From Astropecten irregularis (lineage: Eukaryota; Echinodermata; Asteroidea; Paxillosida; Astropectinidae), in NCBI GenBank assembly GCA_963971285.1, contig OZ020244.1, positions 6,386,001-6,450,000 of the forward strand: 64,000 nt of DNA. The letters run 5' to 3'. The translations under genes were made by a program, and so were the position numbers. Below, one piece after another: positions 54,019-64,000 of the stretch. Each line of letters begins with the position of its first letter. Position 1 is the stretch's first letter. Below the pieces are notes generated by a model. It was given only the letters and a program-made list of their open reading frames with translations. It was not told the DNA's origin and did not search any database.

Positions 54019-56855
54019 GCTTTTCCGTATTCAACGGAAAAGGTATTACTTTTGTTGCGTGCATGATTTTCTTCTCGCCAAAAACCCATTCACTTTGTAC
54101 ACAGAATTTCTACCCCCCACATTGGCAACTTTTAAACAGTAAATCTTAACTAAACTTGGTGCAAACAAAGTCCCTATCCCGCAGATGTGCCGCGAACATT
54201 GACGTCATCATGACGTCATCATGTGTCACGTGACAGCGCCTTAAAAGGGCAAAGTTTACATGCCAATTATGAACCAACCCTAGGTCCCATTGGGTGGAAA
54301 CTTGGTATGTGTCTAAGTCGGGAAGTGTTATATTGAAAAATTGCAATGACGTCATCATGGCGTCATCCTCAGATTTTTTATGATTTATTGAAATTTTGCG
54401 TCATTAAAGTTCTTTGAACGATAACTAGTAAACAAAAGAAGGTATCTTTGAATTTCTTTCTTGTAATTTAAGTGTGCAACACAGATCGACTCTGCGGAAG
54501 CAAAATACTGTGACGTCATCATGACGTCATCAACATGAGATTTTGCGTAACGCACAATAACATATAGAAGACCGTGGCCGATCATCATTAAAATTAGTGG
54601 GTATGCAGTACGTAGGTCCGGGATGCTTAATGTGAAAAGGCGTCACGGTGTCGTCTTGCTTGAATTTTTTATGAATTTTTGAATATTTTTTTTAGCTTCA
54701 TATATATATATATATCCAGCAAATCCGAACTTTACGGTATGCGCCCATCTGCATTACAGGGACAAGGCTTGTAGATAGGCTCAAATCTGTCCCCCGCGTT
54801 GGCTCATTAATTTTGTGTCCGACAAAACCCTCAAAATAATTATTTGATTTCAAAGCATTTGGGGCCTCCTACGTTGGATGACTTGTCAAGAAAAATGTAC
54901 GAATACGTCTATTCCCGACCCCAAAATAATTTTAGTAGTGCGCCCTCTATAGTTCCCTACGTTGGATTTCTTGTCAAGAAAAGTGAAAAAAAGAAAAGAT
55001 TGCAACAAGACAATTACTTAAAAATAAATCTTAAATATCTTCATCTTGCATTTTATTTTACATTTTTTTGTATTGGATAACCAATAACATTTCGAAAAAA
55101 GGCCATCGAAAGAAAAATTACCATAAAAAATGCTCAATCGAATGGTGCAAGACTAAAAAATGTATCCCTCCCCTACGTTGCAAAATAGAGCGACTTAATT
55201 GCCGGATTCCATCCAAATAACTCAAAAGTGAAAGTCCAAACTCTGGAGACCGGGTTCAACCAATTTTCTTCTTAGAAGACTTCCCACGTTATGTTCAGCA
55301 ATCCTTTAATAACAAAGATTTTGAGGGTATACAAAAAATGTATGAGCTCCGCGGACTGATTTGAACATATTCACTGGTCTACACACGTAACATATCTTTC
55401 CCCATAGACAATGAACGTACTTCTTTTTCCATTATTTAACATGCGATATGATGTATGTTTTTTAATCGTGCATGTCTTTTCCCCTACACGTCCTTTCTGT
55501 TTCATTTACAAAAACAAAATCTTCCGTACTAGTGGAGTATTGTATGTCATTTTATGGGTTTGGTTAAGCTTATACAACTTAATACATTTAATGTGAAGAG
55601 TTGTATGGAAGAATTACAATGATCAATACACTTTGTACATGTCTTTTTGTTTGTGATGAGAGCTTTGTACGTTTAAAATATGTTCATCCATAAAACATTT
55701 ACGATATGACGCTCGATTGACTCACTCCCCATACATACGGTCTTTCCCTGTGTTAAACATAAACATGCCCGATTGATGACTCAAAACTTCGTTTTCATCT
55801 TGCAAGCACCAAATCTTAATCGAAATGCTATTGATGTAGGTTGCTCTGTACGTGAAAATATTGGTCATTAAATAAAACATAGGATTTAAACAACATAAAT
55901 GCAAGGCGCGTAGGGATGGTTGATTGCCTGTATTATATATGCCGTTTTTTCATTTACTTCCTTATAATAGTTACCAGCAAAGCAGCGTAAATGCTGATTT
56001 TGACAAGACAACCATGCACGCGCAGCAATCTACTTATACCGTTTTCAGTAATGCATGATTCAGTGTTCCGAGCGCACGGTTTTGAATGGCGCCCTCTTTT
56101 GATTAAAACGAGATTCTGCGGTGGTGTCAGTATTATTATTTTGTACACCGCCTATCATCTTTTATTGAAATCTGGGAAGACGGAAAGTCTTTTATATTAA
56201 ATACCAGCACCACCATCTTTATAGGAATACTATCGATGTAGGTTGCGGAGTATTGTACGTCATTTTATGGGTCGTGTTTAAGCTTATACATGTGCAACTT
56301 AATACTTGGCAATAGTTGTCTATGGAAATCTGTAAACTTTGACTTTTTTCAATTGGCAATTAGACGTTTTACATATGAACAAATTATTAGTCACGTCCTT
56401 TCCCCTAGACCTTGTAGGCATCTTATCTTGTTCTATACATGGCGATCAGTATAAGACTGAAGTTCACTATTCACTAATTATTTCATAATTATTCGCAAAT
56501 GATTTTATATTCGCCAATGATTTTATATTTTCTAATGATATCATCTTCATGAAATCATTTTGCGAAGACGATATCATTAATTTGCGAATACAGAAATTTA
56601 TTTTGTATTCACTAATGATTTTGTATTCGCAATTGGTTTCGCATCATGATGTCATAATAATGCCCATTGCAATGACAATGTCTTCAATCAGTGGCTCAAT
56701 AAACCCTGCAAGTAAATGGTTAATACTTAAGTTTTCTAAATTGAAACCATATGTCTTAATCAAACAAAATCAGCGATGTGTATTTAATTTGAGAAATATT
56801 TTATATCACATGCGGAAAAGCCATGTGTTCTGTTTTCAACAGACACAACCTCTAG
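54019..56855 (+). mobile_element. Helitron-like element, plus orientation, copy c
   Basis: Starts with the hairpin gcttttccg...cggaaaagg and ends with cggaaaagcc, the TGTTCTGTT/AACAGACA hairpin and CTAG followed by T (56852-56855). The body has TGACGTCATC pairs near 54200, 54350 and 54515, and a 290-bp segment (55848-56134) shared with 59138-59380. The inner part may hold other insertions. Confidence 0.5.
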
Positions 56856-57211
56856 TTGTTCTTGTTTCTCCCATGAGGTTCATGTTGTTCTGGACATTTT
56901 TTTTTTCCGAAACAGAAATCTTCACAGATTTATAAAAGATGGTGCTGGTAGAAACATACCGTTACAATTTTTTTATCGAAATGTTGTATTTATTCAGAAA
57001 AGAGTACAACCAGTGCCCACATTTTGGGGGGGATTTTTTAAAGATAAAAAATAACAGAGAAAAGACATAAGAAATACTGTGGTTTTCTCCAAAAGTGGGC
57101 ATCGTATGGGATTGAAATTTTCACATATGACTGTTACTGCATCTTCCTTGACGTTCTTGTCCATGAATCTGTATTTCTTTATCAAAAAGTACAGTATGAT
57201 ATTATCTTTAA

Positions 57212-57363
57212 CAATGTGACATGTGTTTCAAACTTGAAGATTTTCCCCGTTTTTACCTCAAAACCTGCTAAATTCCTCTAAAATAGTGCTAAAAACATGC
57301 TCCTGTAAATTTATACCGAAAACTGCTGACAAAAATTTTATTAATGCATTCAATAGACCACTA
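57212..57363 (-). repeat. Inverted dispersed repeat, partner of 52468-52625
   Basis: Complement of the segment at 52468-52625. It lies just upstream of the Helitron-like copy at 57508. Confidence 0.75.
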
Positions 57364-57507
57364 TAAGGACCTTCTTTCATCAAAGTTTCACTGTTCAAAG
57401 ACCTGCACTAATGACGCTACAGCTACTCAAAGATAGCGATATATATGACGCAAATTTTGGGGTACCCCTAAGAAAAAGATTTGCAATCCCATCTGAAAAA
57501 CATTATT

Positions 57508-58506
57508 GGCTTTTCCGTGTTCAACGGAAAAGGTATTGTTTTTGTTCTGATTTTTTTTGGCTTTTTCGCAGAAGCGAAAAGCCTTTATTTATTTATTTAT
57601 TTTTTTTTTTTTTTCTTCTTCTTCTTCCTCTTCTTCAGCCAAATTTCGTATAGACTTTGTACAGGGGCATTCTACGCGCTACTTTGGTCACTTTTAAACA
57701 ATCGATTTTAACCAAACTTGGTCTGAAGGAAGTCCATATAGGGTAGTTGTCTCCCGAAGCTTTTCATCATCATGACGTCATCAGGTGTCATGTGACCAGC
57801 GATTTGAATTTAATAATCAAAATCTTTAAAAATCAACAAAAAATCAACGGTTTGAGATATTAAGTTGATTCTTTCACCAAAAGTGATTGTTAGGCAGGGT
57901 CTTTCTTTGTGACACATTACTTGACCTCTGTAACCTCTACTTCCGGTCAAACAGGAAGTAGCTCCTCATTTAAAAGTGGTAAGAGCCAGGATGATAATTC
58001 TTTCACCAAAAGTCAATGTTAGGCAATGTCTTTCATTGTGATACATTACTTGACCTCGGTGACCCTTACTTCCGGTTATACCGGAAGTTGCTCCTCATTT
58101 AAAAGTGGTAAGAGCTAGGATCATGATTCTTTCACTAAATATCAATGTTAGGCAAGATCTTTCTTTGTGACACATAACTTGACCTCGGTGACCTTTACTT
58201 CCGGTCAAACCGGAAGTTGCTTCTCATTTAAAAGTGGTAAGAGCTAAAATCATGATTCTTTCACTAAACATCAATGTTAGGCAACCTCTTTCTTTATGAC
58301 ACATAGCTTGACCTCTACTTCCGAATTCCGGTCAAACAGGAAGTAGCTTGTCATTTAAAAGTGGTAAGAGCTTTGATCATGATTCTTTCGCCAAATGTCA
58401 ATGTTAGGGAAGGTCTTTCTTATGACACAATTCGATCTGATTGACAAGCAATTTATATCATATGCGGAAAAGCCTTATGTGCTGTTTCAAACAGCCATAA
58501 ACTCTA
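57508..58506 (+). mobile_element. Helitron-like element, plus orientation, copy d
   Basis: The 5' hairpin ggcttttccgtgttcaacgg, poly-T and (TTC)n tracts, and a CATGACGTCATCAGG block come first. Then four to five 129-bp units (57880-58400, inverted relative to 46000) and cggaaaagcc lead to a hairpin gctgtttcaaacagc and CTAG followed by T at 58503-58506. No coding capacity. Confidence 0.6.
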
Positions 58507-60106
58507 GTTTTACTTTCTTCTTCTTCTTCTTCTTCTTGTCGTCGTTTTTTCTAGGTGGCACTTTGGCTACTTTTAAAGTGCCGATTTTAACCAAACTTGG
58601 TCAAAACAAAGTCCCCGTAGGGTAGTTGTGTGCGCAACATTTTCGCCATCATGACGTCATCAGGTGTCACGTGACAGTGTCTTAAAGGGGCAAACTTCAG
58701 ACATCAATTATGAATGAACCCTAAGTCCGATTGAGTTGAAACTTGGTATGTATCTAAGTCGGGAAGTGTTATATCAAAAAATTGCAATTACGTCATCATG
58801 ACGTCATTCTCTGATTTTTAATGATTTATTGAAATTTTGGGTCATTAAAGTTCTTTTAACGATATCTAGTAAAGGAAACAAGATATCTTTGAATTTCTTT
58901 TTGATAATTCTTCAGCATACACCATAGATGAACACTGCATAGACAAAAATTCTGTGACGTCATCATGACTTCATAAAAGATGCGATTTTTATAACGCATA
59001 GCAGGAACGGCCGATCGCCTTGAAAATTGGTAGGTTGGTTAACTGGAGGTTTGGGATCGTAATTATGAAGTTACGTCAAGACAGCGTCATTTGTTTATTT
59101 TTTATGATTTTTTAAAATATTTTTCATGCTAGCCCATTGACTTGTACGTAAAAATATTGGTCATTAAATGCAAGGCGCGGGCATATGGTTGATTGCCTGT
59201 TTTATATATGCCGTATTCTCCTTCATTTCCTTATCATAGTTGCCAGCGTAAATACTGTTTTGACAAGACAACTACGCTTGCGTAACAATCTACCTTTCAA
59301 GTAATGCATGAATCGAGTACACGGTTTTGAATGGCGCCCTCTTTGGATTAAAACAAGAAACTGCGGTTGTGTCAGTATGTTATTTGAAAATCAACAAAAA
59401 ATCAACGGTTTGAGATATTAAAGTTGATTCTTTCACCAAATGTGATTGTTAGGCAGGGTCTTTCTTTGTGACACATTGCTTGACCTCTGTAACCTCTACT
59501 TCCGGTCAAACAGGAAGTAGGTTCTCATTTCAAAGTGTTAAAATCTATGATCATAATTCTTTCACCAAAAGTGAATGGTAGGCAAGGTCTTTCTGTGTGA
59601 CACATTGGTTGACCCCTCTGACCTCTACTTCCGGTCAAACAGGAAGTAGCGCATTATTTGAAAGTGCTACGAGCTATGATCATGATTTTTTCACCAAAAG
59701 TCAATGTTAGGCAAGGTCCTTCATTTGTATTACATAGCTTGACCTCTGTGACCTCTACTTCCGGTCAAACAGGAAGTAGGTCCTCATTTAAAAGTGTTAA
59801 GAGCTTTGATCATGATTCGTTCACCAAAGGTAAATGTTAGGCAAGGTCTTTCATTTGTGTTACATTGCTTGATCTCTGTGACCTCTCATTTAAAAGTGAT
59901 AAGAGCTATGATCATGATTCTTTCACCAAAAGTCAATGTTAGGCAAGGTCTTTCTTTGTGACACAAACATGACCAAGAATATTAAAAGTAGGCTTAATTA
60001 AATTTCTTAATCAAATGTCTTTATGTGTTTAACGTTTTGACAATTTATTTTAATATCATAAAACGGAAAAGCCTTGTGTTCTGTTTTCAACAGACACAAC
60101 CTCTAG
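58507..60106 (+). mobile_element. Helitron-like element, plus orientation, copy e
   Basis: Follows copy d directly. It has a (TTC)n tract, the CATGACGTCATCAGG block, sequence parallel to 54200-54700, a segment (59138-59380) shared with 55848-56134, and about five 129-bp units (59420-59960). It closes with cggaaaagcc, the hairpin and CTAG followed by T at 60103-60106. Confidence 0.6.
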
Positions 60107-60608
60107 TTTTTTCTTTATTTTGGTATCCATGTTTAGGGTAGGATACAACCTTGAAACCCTGAAAATATCAATACTAGACTACTTTTCATTGTGATATAGC
60201 AAGTGTTTGAAAATTTGTACTCATAAAATCATGAAAATCGTGCATTTTTGACCAAAAAAAAAGGACTTTTTGGCCATTTTTTCCAATAGGAAGGTCCGAT
60301 TGGGCTAAAACTTTATACAACGTCAAGGCTCCACATGACCCCCCTACTCACCAAATTTCAGCAAAATCCGTTGACCCCCACCTTATCACTTTCTGCATGG
60401 TCCTCTCATGGACACGCTCTTAATAAGCTATATGCTTTCCAATATAAAACTGTACAAAAAACATGGCTGCCACCCCAGATGCGAACCCCTGCCATTTCGC
60501 AGAGGAGCGATATTTTTCAATTTTCTTTTCAAATAAGTGACCTTTGGAATATTCTGCTTCCCCTCAGTGTGGTATGGTGTCAAAATATGGACACTATCTG
60601 CTCTTATA
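60107..60608. other. Intron, no feature recognised
   Basis: No supported coding or repeat feature. Confidence 0.4.
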
Positions 60609-61087
60609 GGGTGCACCCAAGTAAATAGTGCCAAAATCCGTCCGCCGAGCTCATGAATAAAAGTTAAGCACTCGATATATTTCAAATAAGAGAGTTGGGA
60701 GAGCTATGAAAATGAAGGATTGAAGAAATGTGGCACTGGACCTCCTGCCTGGACTCTGGGATTCCATTTGTGACCATATTTGATGCAATTGGGTGAGAAA
60801 GTGGGTCTATTTCAGCCGCTTTGCAGAGAGATGTTTTTTTGAAAATGGCTTCTTTGACTGGAGTGATCCATACCTTGTTTTAGGGGTGGTCAGCTGAGAA
60901 AGAGTATATCTCAAAAACTCAATGGTCACCCTACCATAAAATGAAAAGAAAATGATAGGTGACATGTTCATCATCATTTTTCTGTGCAACTTGAACAGCT
61001 GTGAGAGTTCTGTTTTTTTTAAATGATTTTTGAAGTTGGAGGATTTACCACTGTTGTCTATGGGAGTTTATTTACTTGGGTGCAACC
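60609..61087. mobile_element. Inverted-repeat element
   Basis: The ends GGGTGCACCCAAGTAAATA and TATTTACTTGGGTGCAACC are inverted over about 18 bp. The body shows no coding sequence. Target duplication is unclear; the right border runs straight into a piece of the 129-bp unit (61088-61160). Confidence 0.55.
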
Positions 61088-61313
61088 TGATCATAGCTCT
61101 TACCACTTTTAAATTAGGAGCTACTTCCTGTTTGACCAGAAGTAGAGGTCACAGCTCAGGTCAATGATAATGATAATTACTGTAATCTTGTATAGCGCCA
61201 ACTTCAACGAAAAGGTTTCTCAAGGCACAGAATCAACACATAGCTCTTAACAATTGAGCAATGATTATAAAAAGAAACCATAAATTGGGGGCATATAACA
61301 AAGGAGACCAGGG

Positions 61314-61454
61314 GCTGATTTCACGAAGCACCGAGACCGATCTTGAGTGTTAAATTACCCAACTGCAAGCAGCATGTGACGCCACAGCACAAATCACCGC
61401 GGCGATACCGACAACTCATCTTAAGATCAATCCTAGTGCACGGTGAAATCCAGC
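61314..61454. mobile_element. Small MITE in the L2-like 3' UTR
   Basis: GCTGATTTCACGAAGCAC...GATCTTGAG on the left faces CTTAAGATCAATCCTAGTGC...GTGAAATCCAGC on the right. The ends resemble the GGGGCCGATTTCAT group but with different inner sequence. Confidence 0.6.
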
Positions 61455-61626
61455 AAAGTAACACATTATACAAAACATAAATTAAACAAAAATTATTTCA
61501 AATGACTTTTAAAACTTTCTAGAGAATGAATACAGCGGATTTCCTGTGATAACTGATTCCACAATGTAGGTGCTGCATGTGAGAAAGACCTGTCCCCCAT
61601 GACCGAGCTGGAGTGTATTCTTGGAG

Positions 61627-62061
61627 TAGTCTGGTTCCCTGCCCAAAGATCCCCTGACGACTTAGGTCAGGTATCGGCTACGGTTAAAAATAGAACATGA
61701 CACGGCTGTCATGTCTGCGCAAGCGCGGAAGCTAGTTTTAGAGTTTAGCGAGATTCAATTTTAGCATTCATTTTTGCACTTTTGTAAGCACATGTAATTT
61801 TATCTGGACAGAATAAGAAATCAAAGAGTGGGAAAAAAACATACAACAAACTCCTCAAAGTTGCATAATAGGAAGAGTGCTCTGTTGTATGTGAACAATA
61901 ATTATGCTCTATTTGGGCTAACTGTAGCCGGAATGAAACATATTTACACGACGTGTCTTTCCCTGAAGTACATGACCTCGCGTGACCTGTCGGAAATAGC
62001 CGACATTTGACATTTTTGACAGACAATAGTCTGCCGCTTTTTGGGTCCGGGAACCAGACTA
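61627..62061. mobile_element. MITE with 9-bp target duplication
   Basis: The ends TAGTCTGGTTCCC and GGGAACCAGACTA are flanked on both sides by TTCTTGGAG (61618-61626 and 62062-62070). A 9-bp duplication fits Mutator-like elements among others. It splits the RT C-terminal coding of the L2-like element; removing one TTCTTGGAG restores the neighbouring blocks. Confidence 0.82.
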
Positions 62062-62398
62062 TTCTTGGAGCAAAGATGAATTATACTTAGGGGCAGAGCC
62101 ATGTAAACAATAAAAAGTGAAAAGTAGGATTTTAAACATCATTCAATATTTGATGGGCAACCAATGGAGGGATTTCAAAACAGGAATGATACGATGATAC
62201 GAGCAGCTGTATTTTGCAGTTTCTGTAATGGAGAGAGTTAAGATTGGGGCAACTGATACTAAAGAGCATTACCAAAGTCTGATCTGGAAGAAATGAGGGC
62301 ATGAACAATCTTTTCAGTGGCAGACCGAGTCTGTCTTTTAAAACTTTGGACGATAAGTACATCGAGGATATGGCCTTTGTCATGAGTCGGGGATGCTA

Positions 62399-63070
62399 CA
62401 GTCACACGGCCACTTACGGTAGCTGCGGATCCTTACAGATAAAAATCCGTAAGTATCCACAAAGATCCGCATCATCCGTAAGCATCCGTATCCATCCGTA
62501 ACCCAATCCGCAGGATCCGCAATCATACGCAGATCCGCAGCAGGAATTTTGAAAATGTCAAAATTTTGCTGCGGATGAAATATACGTAAGCATCCGCAGT
62601 ATATACGTTACCGCACCCGCAGGATACGTAAGATGCGTAACTGATCCGCACACGTTGTCGGGTGTGCGGATGCCTGGGGATACATTTAGGGTACGTAAAT
62701 AACTGGAACTAGTTTCTAGACTTGATGAAATGCAACTGAAGCAGCCAATCCGCGTGGGTTTGTATGCGGATGGTGCGGACGCCAGAGGAAGCCGACATGC
62801 ACAGACACGAGCGTAACTCATTTGTATCGCCCGTAAGTCATCCGTAAAATCCGTAAGTCATCCGTGACATGTGTCAGTGGGTTGGCAGCGGATGGGCTCA
62901 TCCACAGGTTTTACCTATAACATCCGTAATTCATACGTAACATCCATAACTAATCCGTATCGTCCGCAGAATATAGGTAACTTTGGCTAAAATTTGGGGT
63001 AAAAATTACGCATTTTCATTATCCAAATATAAGAAGGCATCCACAGGCCAATAACATGGCCGTGTGACTG
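62399..63070. mobile_element. TA-flanked MITE (Tc1/mariner-like) with short inner repeats
   Basis: The ends CAGTCACACGGCCA and TGGCCGTGTGACTG are exact inverses with TA on each side (62397-62398 and 63071-63072). The inside is packed with atccgtaag, atccgcag and atacgtaa words in both orientations (over 25 copies). It sits exactly between the endonuclease and RT-end parts of the L2-like element. Confidence 0.82.
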
Positions 63071-64000
63071 TAGCATGATGTAACTTCTTGAGAAAGGCCA
63101 TGACTGACCAAAAGATCGTTTAACTTGTGGGTGTTGGCTAAGGATGGATTGTCAAGGTGGATGTTAAGATCACCCATGATGAGAAGGAGAGATGATTTGT
63201 AGATTCATTCTTTGAGCATTGCTGAGAACTCAGTGAGAAATGTGGATAATGGCGGAGAGCTCCCTGGAGGCCTTTATATGACGATGACGTCCACATTGTA
63301 GCCGATAGACGTCACAGTTCCGGACATCATCTTAAAGCTTTCATGATTTTTGGAAGTCTGCATGTTGGAGATGAAATTGTTACGGGAGAAAATGCCAACC
63401 CCACCATCGCGCCCCGAAGAGCGAGGCAGGTGTGAGAAGGTGAACCCTTCAGGTCGCAGGTCAGCGATTGCAGCATCATCACTCGTAGACAACCAGGTTT
63501 CACATATGCTTGTAATGTGTAAGTGGTTGTCTTGGACAAACTCATGGAATGCTGTAGTTTTATTGCGGACAGAATGCGTGTTCAGCATGCCAAATTTCAG
63601 TGTGTTGTTGAAGTGGCTGTGAAATGACTCCTCTTTTCCTGGAGCCTTTGCTGCCCCGATGTGTTGGTCTCTTACGAAGAAGACCCAGTGATTTCAAGGT
63701 GCTGAATACTTCATTGGGCTATCGTACATTAAACTTGCAGATGGATATTAAAATTCAAGTTATTGAGTGATGTGGAATCGTATTTGAGAATTTGTTGAGG
63801 TGTCAAATGTTCTTCGTGAATCCTAGGTGGTCCAGGATTAGGATTGATGTCTCCACATTTGAGAATAGGAACTTGGAAACTTGAATCAGAGTTTGGGTAG
63901 TAAGGTATGCGAGCTCCATAGCACCTTCTCACAGGTTGAGACATACAGGCAGGCATATAATAGGGCTGGGGTTGCTGACATTCAGAGAGTTGACAGCCAT

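Larger units (their letters stand above)
61165..63960 (-). pseudogene. L2/CR1-like retrotransposon, minus strand, with three nested MITEs
   Basis: In transcription order: KCGDINPNPGP (2A-like, near 63829-63858), LLRKRPTHRGSKGSRKR, then the endonuclease (LNTHSVRNKTTAFHEFVQDN, ICETWLS, GRDGGVGIF, MGDLNIHLDNPSLANTHK). After a MITE and a deletion come RT-end blocks (SDFGNAL.YQLPQS, MFKILLFTFYCLHGSAPKY) and, after another MITE, SSSVMGDRSFSHAAPTLWNQ and SLESFKSHLK with a stop near 61507. The 3' UTR ends around 61165 with gcgctatacaagattacagt and ATTATC repeats, typical of L2-type tails. The reverse transcriptase catalytic core is missing, so the copy is dead. The true 5' end may lie beyond 63960. 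Confidence 0.85.

Noticed and set aside
42503-64000. Later XPC exons (beta-hairpin domains)
   Set aside because: I looked for the conserved WVRDVTxRY and PLYALKRHL-type blocks of XPC and saw none; they probably lie beyond the window.

Overview
This is nuclear DNA from an animal, most probably a marine invertebrate; the exact group cannot be fixed from the sequence. The evidence is a split host gene with GT/AG introns and a dense, old, diverse transposon load: DIRS-type tyrosine-recombinase retroelements, L2/CR1-like elements with 2A-like motifs, a Ty3/gypsy remnant, Helitron-like elements, many inverted-repeat miniature elements (MITEs) and a tRNA-derived SINE. DIRS elements and 2A-bearing non-LTR elements are known from sea urchins and lancelets, which suits an echinoderm, hemichordate or cephalochordate. 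No bacterial operon, CRISPR array or intact rRNA/tRNA gene was found.

The one host gene I can support is an XPC (xeroderma pigmentosum group C, Rad4 family) orthologue on the + strand. Four consecutive internal exons lie at 4986-5067, 18729-18886, 32239-32359 and 42410-42502. Their translations follow the human protein in order, and the phases at all three internal junctions agree (0, 2, 0). Earlier and later exons must lie outside the window or were not recognised. The window is therefore mostly XPC intron: about 13.7, 13.4 and 10.1 kb between the exons, with flanking intron on both sides.

Layout. 1-4.4 kb: tandem array rich in TGACGTCA motifs ending in Helitron-like termini, then a TTAA-flanked inverted-repeat element. 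5.0-5.3 kb: XPC exon and a MITE. 6.1-7.1 kb: a tandem duplication whose first copy carries a MITE. 7.3-14.6 kb: a decayed DIRS element containing a 1.06-kb hAT-like insertion. 16-17 kb: degenerate repeat. 18.7 kb: XPC exon. 19.7-20.3 kb: hAT-type MITE. 20.9-26.5 kb: an L2/CR1-like element split by a second DIRS copy. 26.8-27.7 kb: MITE and gypsy RNase H remnant. 28.6-31.2 kb: MITEs and a truncated L2/CR1-like element. 32.2 kb: XPC exon. 32.4-38.3 kb: fragments of a second DIRS family around a broken gene joining a FAM60A/SINHCAF-like zinc finger to a transposase-like body, plus a SINE. 40.8-41.2 kb: diverged satellite. 42.4-42.9 kb: XPC exon, then a TTAA-flanked MITE. 43.4-46.9 kb: Helitron-like repeats interrupted by an element that carries an 84-bp satellite. 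47-50.9 kb: DIRS fragment, TA-flanked element, non-LTR remnant. 52-60.1 kb: more Helitron-like copies. 60.6-64 kb: an L2-like element on the minus strand with three nested MITEs.

The strongest points for a second look are the XPC exon set, the zinc-finger/transposase-like gene at 33.4-36.1 kb, the satellite-bearing element at 44-45.5 kb, and the nested insertions whose empty sites can be reconstructed inside this window.
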